From contig DATGDH010000064.1 in assembly GCA_035310985.1 (NCBI GenBank), positions 1 through 55,126 on the forward strand: a stretch of 55,126 nucleotides of DNA, in the 5' to 3' direction. The DNA comes from DAHVFK01 sp035310985. GTDB lineage: Bacteria > Pseudomonadota > Gammaproteobacteria > Burkholderiales > SG8-39. The first letter of the stretch is position 1. Each line of letters opens with the position of its first letter. The position numbers and the translations under genes are program-made. Of the stretch, positions 34,039 to 43,423 are shown in pieces. The notes below the pieces were generated by a model. The model ran no database searches. It had not been told where the DNA came from and saw nothing but the letters and a program-made list of their open reading frames with translations.

Positions 34039-34941
34039 ATGAATGACTTGCTGCGGTACTACCACGCGCTCGACGCCGACGTGAAGGTCGCGATCACGCA
34101 TGCGCTGCGCATCTTCGTCATTCTGGTGCTCGCGGGCGTGCTCGAGGCGATCGCCGCGCGCCTGATCCGCGCCTTCCGCAAGTTCATGGAGCGCCGCGAC
34201 CCCGGCCAGCAGAGGCGCATCCAGACGATCGGGCGCGTATTCCGCTACACTGCCGCGGTCGTCATCTGGCTGGTGGGCGGCATGCTGGTGCTCGGCGAGC
34301 TCGGCATCTCGGTTGCGCCGCTGCTCGCCACCGCCGGCGTGGCGGGCGTCGCGATCGGCTTCGGCGCGCAGAGCCTGATCAAGGACTACTTCAACGGTTT
34401 CTTCCTCCTGCTCGAGGACCAGTTGCGCCAGGGCGACGTGGTCGACCTCAACGGACAGAGCGGCGCTGTCGAAGAGGTCACGCTGCGCTACGTGCGCCTG
34501 CGCAATTTCGAAGGGCATGTGATCTTCATCCCGAACGGCGAAATCAAGATCGTGAAGAACATGACGCGCGACTTCGCGCAGGCGGTAATCGAGGTCGGCG
34601 TCGCATACCGCGAGGAACTGGACGAGGCGCTCGATGTCATGCGCGAGGTCGGCCGGCAAATGCGCGCCGACCCGGTGTTCGGCCCGAAGATCGCCGACGA
34701 AGCCGAGATCATAGGCGTGGAGAAATGGGGTGACTCGGCGGTGACGATCCGCTGCCGCCTGAAGGTGGTCCCGCCGGCCGAGCAATGGAACGTGCGGCGC
34801 GAGTTCCTCAAGCGCCTGAAGAAGGCCTACGATGCGCGCGGCATCGAAATCCCCTTCCCGCACGTCACCGTCTACCCGGGGCAGCTCAAGGACGGCAGCG
34901 CGCCCGCGCTCAGAGTGAGCGGCCTGCTGCCCACGCAGTGA
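34039..34941 (+). CDS. Small-conductance mechanosensitive channel (MscS family)
   Basis: A 300-residue MscS-type channel with three membrane helices: about 20-42, 68-88 and the pore helix containing GVAGVAIGFGAQSLIKDYFNG. The beta domain follows (VVDLNGQSGAVEEVTLRYVRLRN, FIPNG.I). It opens under membrane tension to release solutes after osmotic downshock. GAAGGAGG lies 8 bases before the ATG. Its 3' end overlaps the convergent BtuF-like gene by 32 bases. Confidence 0.92.
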   Translation: MNDLLRYYHALDADVKVAITHALRIFVILVLAGVLEAIAARLIRAFRKFMERRDPGQQRRIQTIGRVFRYTAAVVIWLVGGMLVLGELGISVAPLLATAGVAGVAIGFGAQSLIKDYFNGFFLLLEDQLRQGDVVDLNGQSGAVEEVTLRYVRLRNFEGHVIFIPNGEIKIVKNMTRDFAQAVIEVGVAYREELDEALDVMREVGRQMRADPVFGPKIADEAEIIGVEKWGDSAVTIRCRLKVVPPAEQWNVRREFLKRLKKAYDARGIEIPFPHVTVYPGQLKDGSAPALRVSGLLPTQ

Positions 34942-35716
34942 AGATCGCGTGCATGCGGCGCACGCCGTCGGTGAGCGCGGCCGGCCCCGGCTGCAGGATC
35001 TCGGAGGACTTCAGCTCGTAGAGCGCGCCGTCGCGCACTGCCGGGATCGCGTTCCACCCCGGGCGCGCGGCGACGCGCTCGGGACGGAATTTCTTGCCGC
35101 ACCACGAGCCGATGATGACGTCCGGCCGTTGCGCGATGACCATGGACCCGTCTTTAATGATCCTTCCGCTCGCCGCATGCGAGCGCGAAAGGTCCGCGAA
35201 AACATCTTCACCGCCGGCGATGCCGATGAGCTCGCTCACCCAGCGGATGGCGCTGATCATCGGGTCGTCCCACTCCTCGAAATAGACGCGGGGACGCCGC
35301 GGCAAGCGCCTTGCTGCGGACTCAATCGAAGCAAGATTTTCCTCCAGTTGCTCGATTAGTTTCCGGCCCCGGTCCGCCGCCCCGACCATCGACGCGAGCG
35401 TGAGGATCATCGACAGAATCTGGTCGACCGAGCGCTGGTTGAAGAGCACGACGTTCAGCCCCGCCTTCGCCAGCTCGCGCGCGATGTCGGCCTGCAGGTC
35501 GGAGAAGCCGAGCACCAGGTCGGGCTCAAGCGCGAGGATCTTGTCGGTTTTCGCGGACAGAAACGCCGACACCTTCGGCTTGTCGCGCCGCGCCTCGGGC
35601 GGGCGCACGGTGTAGCCCGACACGCCGACGATGCGCCGCTCTTCGCCGAGCAGGTAGAGCGTCTCGGTGGTCTCCTCGGTCAGGCAGACGATGCGTTCCG
35701 GATGGCGCGCGCGCAC
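34910..35716 (-). CDS. BtuF-like (cobalamin/Fe-siderophore) substrate-binding protein without signal peptide
   Basis: A 268-residue protein with the class III periplasmic binding fold: ERIVCLTEETTETLYLLG at the start, ALEPDLVLGFSDLQ, and W.DPMISAIRWVSELIGIAGGEDVF in the second lobe. Family members bind vitamin B12, haem or siderophores for ABC import. The GTG start gives no signal peptide and no upstream in-frame extension encodes one before the divergent gene, so the protein looks cytoplasmic. No ABC permease or ATPase is adjacent. It overlaps the MscS gene end. Confidence 0.78.
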   Translation of the reverse strand: MRARHPERIVCLTEETTETLYLLGEERRIVGVSGYTVRPPEARRDKPKVSAFLSAKTDKILALEPDLVLGFSDLQADIARELAKAGLNVVLFNQRSVDQILSMILTLASMVGAADRGRKLIEQLEENLASIESAARRLPRRPRVYFEEWDDPMISAIRWVSELIGIAGGEDVFADLSRSHAASGRIIKDGSMVIAQRPDVIIGSWCGKKFRPERVAARPGWNAIPAVRDGALYELKSSEILQPGPAALTDGVRRMHAIFTAWAAGRSL

Positions 35717-35740
35717 CCGCGGCAGGATATCATCGCGCTA

Positions 35741-36892
<1,152 letters not shown>

Positions 36893-36897
36893 CCCTG

Positions 36898-37365
36898 CTA
36901 CTTGTGCATCGGCATGGGCATCGGCGCGGAGCCGCCCATGTCACCGACGCTTAGCTGCACCTCGACCTTGCCCGCGTTTTCGAAGTGCAGGGTGACGGGG
37001 ACTTTCGCACCCTCCTTGAACGGCTCCTTGAGGCCGATGAACATGAGGTGGTTGCCGCCCGGCTTGAGCGCGAGCTCGCCGTGCGCCGGCACGTCGAACG
37101 CTTTCACCTGCTGCATCCGCATCACGTTGCCCTGCATCGACATGATGTGCAGCTCGACGTGGTCTGCGGCAGGCGACGAGGCAGCGACGAGTTTGTCGGG
37201 CGCGGCGCCGAGGTTCCTGATCGAGGCGTAGCCGCCCCCCACGCTCGCGCCGGGAGGCGTGGCGCGCGCCCAGGGCGCGTCGATCTCCAGATTGCCTTTC
37301 TTCTGCGCCCAGGCCACGCCTGCGACGAGCGCCGCGCAGAGCGCGATCCAATGCATGCGTTTCAT
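36898..37365 (-). CDS. Copper chaperone PCu(A)C (periplasmic)
   Basis: A 155-residue exported protein: signal peptide MKRMHWIALCAALVAGVAWA, then the PCu(A)C fold with DAPWARATPPGASVGGGY, the metal-binding H.M..M..M cluster (HIMSMQGNVMRM) and NHLMFIGLK. The C-terminus ends in a Met/His tail, MPMPMHK. Such proteins deliver Cu(I) to the CuA centre of cytochrome oxidase. The start at 37365 has GGAGA before it. It lies downstream of a DUF2946 gene, at the end of a catabolic operon. Confidence 0.9.
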   Translation of the reverse strand: MKRMHWIALCAALVAGVAWAQKKGNLEIDAPWARATPPGASVGGGYASIRNLGAAPDKLVAASSPAADHVELHIMSMQGNVMRMQQVKAFDVPAHGELALKPGGNHLMFIGLKEPFKEGAKVPVTLHFENAGKVEVQLSVGDMGGSAPMPMPMHK

Positions 37366-37431
37366 GTTCTCTCCGTAAATGAAGGGTTCCGGGGACGCGC
37401 ATCGCATCCGCCGGCAGGAATTGCGGGAAGC

Positions 37432-37788
37432 TCAGGCGGCCGACGGCGGGGCGCGCGCGTCGCCGGACCCGGCCGACGTGGCCGCGCGCGAGACCGCTTC
37501 GCGCGGAGTGATCGCCTCGTGCTCGGCGAAGCCGAGCAGGCCGGCGGGCGCCGCGAGCTGCGGCTGCGAGGCCGACGCGGCGAGGAACTGCGAGCAGATG
37601 GGGCACTGGCCGCCGTGGCGCGGCTGCCCGTCCTGCGGATCGGCCGTACTGCAGATTTCGACCAGGTTGGGCCACAGCGCAGCGCGCAGTGCGTGCACCG
37701 CGTGCAGGCTCCAGCCCGCGCTCCAGGCTGCGAGCGCGAAGAACGCGATGGCGAGCGCAGATCTATTTCTTCGCGCGGGCGTTCTCAT
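37432..37788 (-). CDS. DUF2946 family protein
   Basis: A 118-residue protein with an N-terminal membrane anchor (about 10-32) and the CPICS motif with a nearby HGGQ, as in DUF2946, a family often found next to copper-uptake and copper-chaperone genes. A preceding Cys (VEICS) may also bind metal. The ATG lies 26 bases inside the 3' end of the CoA ligase gene. It is followed by the PCu(A)C gene after 66 bases, which supports a role in copper handling. Confidence 0.75.
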   Translation of the reverse strand: MRTPARRNRSALAIAFFALAAWSAGWSLHAVHALRAALWPNLVEICSTADPQDGQPRHGGQCPICSQFLAASASQPQLAAPAGLLGFAEHEAITPREAVSRAATSAGSGDARAPPSAA

Positions 37789-39433
37789 CTTCCTGAAGCT
37801 TACGCCAGAATATCTTTCCCGTGGCGGTCTTCGGAAGCTCGTCTACGAATTCGACGACGCGCGGCACCTTGAAGGCGGCCATGCGCTCGTGCGCCCAGGC
37901 CGTGATGTCCTCGCCCTTGACCCGCCCGCGCGCGGCCGGCTTGAGCACCACCACCGCCTTCACGGTTTCGCCGCGGTAGGTGTCGAGCGCACCGATGATG
38001 CACGCCTCCTGAATGTCCGGATGCGCGTACAGCATCGCCTCGACCTCGGCCGGCCAGACCTTGAAGCCCGCGGCGTTGATCATGCGCTTCAGGCGGTCGG
38101 TGATGAAGAAGTAGCCTTCCTCGTCGTAGTAGCCGAGATCTCCGGAGCGGAAGAAGCGCTTGCCGTCGTGCTCGATGAAGGCCTCGGCGGTCGCCTTTTC
38201 CTGGCGCCAGTAGCCCTTGAACACCTGCGGGCCGTTGATCACGATCTCGCCGACCTCGTTCGGCCCCAGCTCGCGCAGAGTCTCGGGGTCGAGCACGCGC
38301 GCGTCGGTCGAGAAGATCGGCACTCCGCCGCACTGGCGCTTGGGGCGCTGCGGCGGGTTCGAGTGGCTCGGCGCCATGGTCTCGGTGAGGCCGTAGCCCT
38401 CGATGAATTCCAGCCCGAGCGTCTCGTAGAGCTTCTTCGCCAGGCCCTCGGGCATCGCCGCGCCGCCGCCGCCGAGCGTGGTGAGCGAGGACAGGTCGTA
38501 TTTCTTGAGGTTCGGGTTGGCGAGGAAGTCGACCACCATGGTGGTGATCGCGGTGAATCCGGTCACGCGCGCGCGCTCGATCTGCATCGCCGCGCAATCG
38601 CGGTCCCAGCGCGTCATGACGACGCTGGTCGCGCCCGCCTGGATCGGCGTGTTCATGCCGGCCTGCATGCCGGTGACGTGGAACATCGGCAGCACCGCGA
38701 GCGTCACGGCGCCGCTCGACGCGCCGCGCCAGTGGCAGCCGGCGGTCGAGGTCGAGAGCACCGTGACGTGCGTGTGCATGCAGCCCTTTGGCTTGCCCGT
38801 GGTGCCCGAGGTGTAGGGCATCACCGCGAGGTCGTCCGGTCCGGCGAGCGGCTCGCCCGGCGCGATTCCCGCTTCGAGCGCCTCGCGCCAGGAGCTGACC
38901 CCGCCGTACGCCGGCACGGCGGGCGCTGCGCGCACGAAATCGGGCAGCGGCAGGTCGGTGCTCGCAGGGAGGTATTCGGAATGTGCGCCGATCAGCGCGT
39001 GTTCGAGCGCGCTCGTGCCGACGAGCGGCGCGATGCGGTCCCACAGCTCCTGCGTCGAAACGATGACGCGCGCGCCGGCGTCCTCGACGTAATGGCGCAG
39101 CTCCTCGGTGCGGTTCATGGGATTGACCGGCACCACCACCGCGTCGGCGCGCAGGATCGCGTAGTAGCCGATGACGAAATGCAAGCCGTTCTGGCAGTAG
39201 AGAAGCACGCGGTCGCCCTTCGCCACGCCGCAGCGGCGCTGCAGGAATCCCGCGATCGCGTCGACCTGGCGCTTGAGCTCCGCGTAGCTCACGCGGTTGC
39301 CGTAATAGTCGACCGCCGCGCTCTCGCCGTAGCGCCTGGCGCTCACCTCGAGGTTGTAGTGGATAGTCGTGCGCGGCACCCGCAGGGTGCGCGGCAGTCC
39401 CGGCGGCCAGTGGGCGAAGTGTCGGGTGAACAT
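37763..39433 (-). CDS. Long-chain/aromatic acyl-CoA synthetase (AMP-forming)
   Basis: A 556-residue ANL ligase: P-loop MPYTSGTTGKPKGCMHTH, the YGLTETM adenylate motif, the hinge RSGDLGYYDEEGYFFITDRLKR and the C-terminal PKTATGKIFWRKL with the catalytic lysine. It activates a carboxylic acid as its CoA ester; the substrate is unclear but the branch resembles medium-/long-chain or ring-acid ligases. The ATG is four bases after the mandelate-racemase-like gene stop. It is part of the operon running from 43336 to 36898. Confidence 0.88.
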   Translation of the reverse strand: MFTRHFAHWPPGLPRTLRVPRTTIHYNLEVSARRYGESAAVDYYGNRVSYAELKRQVDAIAGFLQRRCGVAKGDRVLLYCQNGLHFVIGYYAILRADAVVVPVNPMNRTEELRHYVEDAGARVIVSTQELWDRIAPLVGTSALEHALIGAHSEYLPASTDLPLPDFVRAAPAVPAYGGVSSWREALEAGIAPGEPLAGPDDLAVMPYTSGTTGKPKGCMHTHVTVLSTSTAGCHWRGASSGAVTLAVLPMFHVTGMQAGMNTPIQAGATSVVMTRWDRDCAAMQIERARVTGFTAITTMVVDFLANPNLKKYDLSSLTTLGGGGAAMPEGLAKKLYETLGLEFIEGYGLTETMAPSHSNPPQRPKRQCGGVPIFSTDARVLDPETLRELGPNEVGEIVINGPQVFKGYWRQEKATAEAFIEHDGKRFFRSGDLGYYDEEGYFFITDRLKRMINAAGFKVWPAEVEAMLYAHPDIQEACIIGALDTYRGETVKAVVVLKPAARGRVKGEDITAWAHERMAAFKVPRVVEFVDELPKTATGKIFWRKLQEDENARAKK

Positions 39434-39437
39434 CGCC

Positions 39438-40532
39438 TCAGAGCGCGTACTTGCGCACGGCCTTTTCGTTCCAGCGCATGCCGATTCCCGGACGCTCGGA
39501 GATCACGACCTCGCCCTTGGAGAGCCGCGCCGGCTCCTCGAGCACTGCGTCCGCCCAATCGACGTACTCCAGCCAGTGGCAGGTCGGCGTCACGGCCAGG
39601 AGATGACAACTCGCCTCGGGGAACAGGTGGCTCGACATCTCCAGCCCGGCCGCCTGTGCGAGCGCCGCGGCGCGCATCCAGCCCGTCACGCCGCCGATAC
39701 GCTGCGCATCGGGCATGACGAAGTCACAGGCGCCGGCCGCGAGCGCCTGCGCCATCTGCTCCGGCCCCATGAAGTTCTCGCCGATCTGCACCGGGGTACG
39801 CAATTCGCGCGCGAGGCGTGCGCAGCCCGCGAAGTCGTCCGCCCGCACCGGCTCCTCGATCCAGTACACGCCGCCCTCGTCGTCGATCATGCGCCCGCGG
39901 CGCAGCGCCTCGGCGACGCTCAAGCCCTGGTTGAAGTCCACCATCAGCGTAAGCCGGCCCCCGAGCGCTTTCTTCACTGCGCGGATCGCCTCCAGGTCGT
40001 CGGCGGCGTCGGGGCGCCCGAGGCGCAGCTTGAGCGCCGGAAATCCCTCGGCGGCGAGCTCGTTCGCCTCGCGCACCAGCGCCTCGAGCGGCATGATGCC
40101 CAGGCCCTTCGAATTGTAGGCGCGCACCGGTCGCGGCGCCCCGCCCAGCAGCCGCACGAGCGGCTGCCCGAGCGCCTGGCCGAGCGCGTCCCAGGCCGCC
40201 ATGTCGATCGCCGAGATCGCGAACAAAACGATGTTGTGCACCCCGAGCAGCGCGTGCCTGGCGCGCAGCTTCTTCTCCAGCTCGAACGGCGCGAGCGCAT
40301 CGCCCGCGACCATCGCGCCCATCGCCTCGACGAGCTTCGCGAGCGGCGCCAGCGTCTGCGGCGCGATGCCGAACAGGTACGCGCGCCCGACGATGCCGCC
40401 GTCGGTCTGCAGATCGACGAGCAGTAGCGGCGCGACCTTGATCGCGCCGCTGGCGGTGGCGAGCGGCCGTTTCATCGGCGCGCCGACCGCGCGCACGCGC
40501 ACGCCGCGGACCGCGAGCTTGCTGCCTTTCAT
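39438..40532 (-). CDS. Mandelate racemase/muconate lactonizing enzyme family protein, mandelate-racemase-like
   Basis: A 364-residue enolase-superfamily enzyme that lines up end to end with Pseudomonas mandelate racemase (as remembered): SAIDMAAWDALG, MVDFNQ, WIEEP, GENF.GPE, MPDAQRIGGVTGW and SSHLFPE. Metal ligands (Asp, Glu, Glu), the Asp-His pair and the terminal Glu are present. The catalytic K-x-K is replaced by K-L-R (ALKLRLG), so the S-specific base Lys166 is Arg. It probably acts on another 2-hydroxy acid or lacks racemase activity. It sits seven bases downstream of a crotonase stop. Confidence 0.85.
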   Translation of the reverse strand: MKGSKLAVRGVRVRAVGAPMKRPLATASGAIKVAPLLLVDLQTDGGIVGRAYLFGIAPQTLAPLAKLVEAMGAMVAGDALAPFELEKKLRARHALLGVHNIVLFAISAIDMAAWDALGQALGQPLVRLLGGAPRPVRAYNSKGLGIMPLEALVREANELAAEGFPALKLRLGRPDAADDLEAIRAVKKALGGRLTLMVDFNQGLSVAEALRRGRMIDDEGGVYWIEEPVRADDFAGCARLARELRTPVQIGENFMGPEQMAQALAAGACDFVMPDAQRIGGVTGWMRAAALAQAAGLEMSSHLFPEASCHLLAVTPTCHWLEYVDWADAVLEEPARLSKGEVVISERPGIGMRWNEKAVRKYAL

Positions 40533-40539
40533 GGCCCCG

Positions 40540-41322
40540 TCACCGCCCCTTGAACTTCGGCGCGCGCTTCTCCATGAACGCGCGCCGCCCTTCGACGTGG
40601 TCCTCGCTCTTCGCGCAGCGCGCGATCAGCGTTTCTCCCTTGGAGAAATCCCCCCTGGCTTCGATCACGCTGTTGATGATCACCTTCGAGGCGGCCATCG
40701 ACAGCGGCGCGTTTGCCGCCAGCTCGGACGCGAGCTTGCGCACGTAGTCCTCGAGCTCGGCGTCGGGCAGCACCCGGTTGACCAGGCCCATGGCGAGCGC
40801 TTCGTCGGCGCCGTAGCGCCGGCCGGTCAGCATGATCTCGCGCGCCGCGGCATGGCCGACGCTCGCCACCAGGCGATTGGTGCCGTGCACGCCGTAGCCG
40901 ATTCCCAGGCGCGCGGCCGGGATCGCGAAACTGCTGGAGGCGCCGGCGTAGCGCAGGTCGCAGGCGAGCGCGATCTCCAACCCGCCGCCGAGGCAATAGC
41001 CGCGAATCATCGCCAGCACCGGCTTGGCGGATTCCTCGAGCGCGAGCTGCGCCGCGTCGATGATGTTGTCGTGCTCTCCCGCCGCGTTGGGACTCGCGCG
41101 CCGCTTCTCGAACTCCGAGATGTCGGCGCCGGCGGCGAAGGCGACGTCGCCCGCGCCCCGCAGCACGACGCAGCGCACGTCGGGATCGGCATCGAACCCG
41201 GCCATCGCCTTCGGGATCGCGCGCCACATGGCCTCGTTGATCGCGTTGCGCCTCGCCGGGTTGTCGAAGATCATCCACCCGATCGGGCCGTCGCGCTCGA
41301 CGCGCAGTGCGGGTTCGGCCAT
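40540..41322 (-). CDS. Enoyl-CoA hydratase/isomerase family protein
   Basis: A 260-residue crotonase-fold protein with oxyanion motifs VAFAAGADISEFE and CLGGGLEIALACD. The first catalytic glutamate is present (GGGLEIAL), but the second position reads IPAARLGIG where true hydratases have PE. C-terminal EGRRAFMEKR.P.FKG is standard. It may be an isomerase, hydrolase or another crotonase chemistry. GGAGG precedes the ATG. It lies nine bases after the CoA-transferase stop. Confidence 0.87.
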   Translation of the reverse strand: MAEPALRVERDGPIGWMIFDNPARRNAINEAMWRAIPKAMAGFDADPDVRCVVLRGAGDVAFAAGADISEFEKRRASPNAAGEHDNIIDAAQLALEESAKPVLAMIRGYCLGGGLEIALACDLRYAGASSSFAIPAARLGIGYGVHGTNRLVASVGHAAAREIMLTGRRYGADEALAMGLVNRVLPDAELEDYVRKLASELAANAPLSMAASKVIINSVIEARGDFSKGETLIARCAKSEDHVEGRRAFMEKRAPKFKGR

Positions 41323-41331
41323 TCCGCCTCC

Positions 41332-42510
41332 TCAGATTACCTTGGCGGCGCGCAGCGCGTCGATCTCGGTCGCGCCGTAGCCGAGCTCGCCGAGGATCTC
41401 GGCGTTGTGCTCGCCTGCCGCGCCGATGGCGCGCTTCATGCGCGCCGGCGTGCGCGACAACTTCATCGCTGGCCCCACCAGCTTCAGCTCGCCGCCCTCC
41501 GGCGCCGGCACCGGCACCGCCATCTGCAGGTGCGCGACCTGCGGATCCGCGAACACCTGGTCCATCTTGTAGATCGGCCCGCAGGGCACGCCCGCGTCGT
41601 TCAGCAGTGCGATCAGCCCCTCCGAGCTGTGGCGCCGCGTGAGCTCGGCGAGCACCTTCGCGAGCGCCGCGCGGTTCTTCGAGCGCAGCTCGCCGGTGGC
41701 GTACTCGGCCTGCGTCGCGAGCCCGGGCGCGCCGAGCGCCTCGCACAGGCGCGTCCAGATCACCTTGCCGGCCGCTGCGATGTTCACGTAGCCGTCGGAG
41801 GTCGGATACACGCCGGTTGGAATCGACGTCGGGTGGTCATTGCCCGCCTGCCCCGCGACGTGGCCCTCGACCAGCCAGCGCGCCGCCTGGAAGTCCATCA
41901 TCGTCACCATCGCCGACAGGAGCGAGCTCTGCACCCACTGCCCCTTGCCCGATCGATTGCGCTCCTCGAGCGCGATCAGGATGCCGAGCGCGGCGAACAG
42001 GCCCGCGGTCAGGTCGGCCACCGGGATCCCGGCGCGCACCGGTCCCTGCCCTGGCAGCCCCGTGACCCACATGAGGCCGCCCATGCCCTGCGCGATCTGG
42101 TCGAAGCCCGCGCGGTCGCGATAGGGGCCGTCCTGGCCGAAGCCGGAAATGCTCGCGTACACGAGGCGCGGGTTCTCGCGCGCGAGCGACTCGTAGTCGA
42201 TGCCGAGGCGATGCTTCACGTCCGGGCGGTAATTCTCGACCACCACGTCGGCGGTCTTCACCAGGCGCTTCAGGACCTCGACGCCGCGCGCTTCCTTGAG
42301 GTTCAGCGTCAGCGAGCGCTTGTTCCGGTGCAGGTTCTGGAAGTCCGAGCCGTGGCGCGGGCCGAAGCCGTCCTCGCCGTCGCTCGCGGGCATCTCGACC
42401 TTGATCACGTCGGCGCCCCAGTCGGCGAATTGCTTGACGCAGGTCGGCCCGGCGCGCACGCGCGTCAGGTCGATTACGCGCAGGTGCGACAGCGCGTCAG
42501 CCGAAGGCAC
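41332..42510 (-). CDS. CaiB/BaiF family CoA-transferase
   Basis: A 392-residue family III CoA-transferase. The N-terminus LRVIDLTRVRAGPTCVKQFADWGADVIKVE and FQNLHRNKRSLTLNLK are typical, and VADLTAGLFAALG holds the catalytic aspartate that forms the acyl-enzyme. It moves CoA between carboxylic acids. The start is GTG at 42510, 14 bases inside the alpha/beta hydrolase gene. With the ligase in the same operon, two routes to the CoA ester are encoded. Confidence 0.9.
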   Translation of the reverse strand: MPSADALSHLRVIDLTRVRAGPTCVKQFADWGADVIKVEMPASDGEDGFGPRHGSDFQNLHRNKRSLTLNLKEARGVEVLKRLVKTADVVVENYRPDVKHRLGIDYESLARENPRLVYASISGFGQDGPYRDRAGFDQIAQGMGGLMWVTGLPGQGPVRAGIPVADLTAGLFAALGILIALEERNRSGKGQWVQSSLLSAMVTMMDFQAARWLVEGHVAGQAGNDHPTSIPTGVYPTSDGYVNIAAAGKVIWTRLCEALGAPGLATQAEYATGELRSKNRAALAKVLAELTRRHSSEGLIALLNDAGVPCGPIYKMDQVFADPQVAHLQMAVPVPAPEGGELKLVGPAMKLSRTPARMKRAIGAAGEHNAEILGELGYGATEIDALRAAKVI

Positions 42511-43336
42511 GCCCGGCCTCCGCTTGGTGGAAGTGGTCCTCGACCAGCCGGTTGAACAGCGCCGGCTCTTCCAGGTTGATCATGTGTCCGGTCTTCGGGA
42601 CCACCGCGAGCGCGGCGCCCGGCACGGTGCGCTTGATGAGGAGCGACGGCTCGATCGTCGAGGGGTCCTCGTCGCCCGCGATCACCAATAGCGGTGCCTT
42701 GATGCGCGCCATCTCGGCCGTCAGATCGTAGAGCGAGGGACGGCGCGCCTGGTAGCCGAGCATGGTGTTAGCCGAGCCCTGCGCCGAGTGCTCCGACAAA
42801 TTGCGCTGGAATTCGGCGAAGCCGCGCGGGTCCTTCGCCTTCATCGTCACGCGCGTCGGGTTCTCGCCGTATGTGGCGGCGAAGTGCGCCATGCCGCGCT
42901 CGAGCATCAGCTTGGCGTTGGCGCGCGAATCGCCCTGGAACCGCGCGTACTCGTCCTTGTGCGCGCCGCTGCCCACCCCGGCGGTGACCAGCGTGAGCGC
43001 GCGCGCGCTATAGGCCATGCCGAAGTGCAGCGTGGCGAAGGCGCCCATCGACAATCCGACCACGTGCGCGCGAGACAGGCCGAGCGCATCGAGCACGCAG
43101 CGCACGTCGTCGCGCTCGCGCTGCTGCGAGTACTTTTCCGGCTCGTCTGGCACCTCCGAAGGCGGGTAGCCGCGCGCGTTGTAGGTGATGCAGCGATAGC
43201 GGCGCGAGAAGTGCCGCACCTGGGGCTCCCAGCTGCGGTGGTCGCCGGCAAACTCGTGCACGAACACGATCGGCGTGCCCGAACCGGTTTCCTCGTAGTA
43301 CAGCTTCACGCCGTCGTCGGTGGTGAGGGTAGGCAT
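42497..43336 (-). CDS. Alpha/beta hydrolase (3-oxoadipate enol-lactonase-like)
   Basis: A 279-residue alpha/beta hydrolase: the oxyanion region FVHEFAGDHRSWEPQ, the nucleophile elbow GLSMGAFATLHFG (Ser), an acid in AGDEDPST and the catalytic His in PKTGHMINLEEP. It resembles enol-lactonases and ring-fission hydrolases. It is the first gene of the minus-strand operon, and its proposed start at 43336 is 87 bases from the divergent SDR. The substrate is unknown. Confidence 0.87.
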   Translation of the reverse strand: MPTLTTDDGVKLYYEETGSGTPIVFVHEFAGDHRSWEPQVRHFSRRYRCITYNARGYPPSEVPDEPEKYSQQRERDDVRCVLDALGLSRAHVVGLSMGAFATLHFGMAYSARALTLVTAGVGSGAHKDEYARFQGDSRANAKLMLERGMAHFAATYGENPTRVTMKAKDPRGFAEFQRNLSEHSAQGSANTMLGYQARRPSLYDLTAEMARIKAPLLVIAGDEDPSTIEPSLLIKRTVPGAALAVVPKTGHMINLEEPALFNRLVEDHFHQAEAGRAFG

Positions 43337-43423
43337 AATCGGGATGTTGCGAATCCGGGGTTGTGTCCGGCCGGGGAAGCGGCAAGACTAACCAAAAATC
43401 CGCCTGGAAGGGAGTGCCGTTTT

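Noticed and set aside
37379..39718. A 779-codon plus-strand frame over the DUF2946 and ligase genes
   Set aside because: Composition is that of a GC-driven shadow, and the minus-strand ligase has all ANL motifs.
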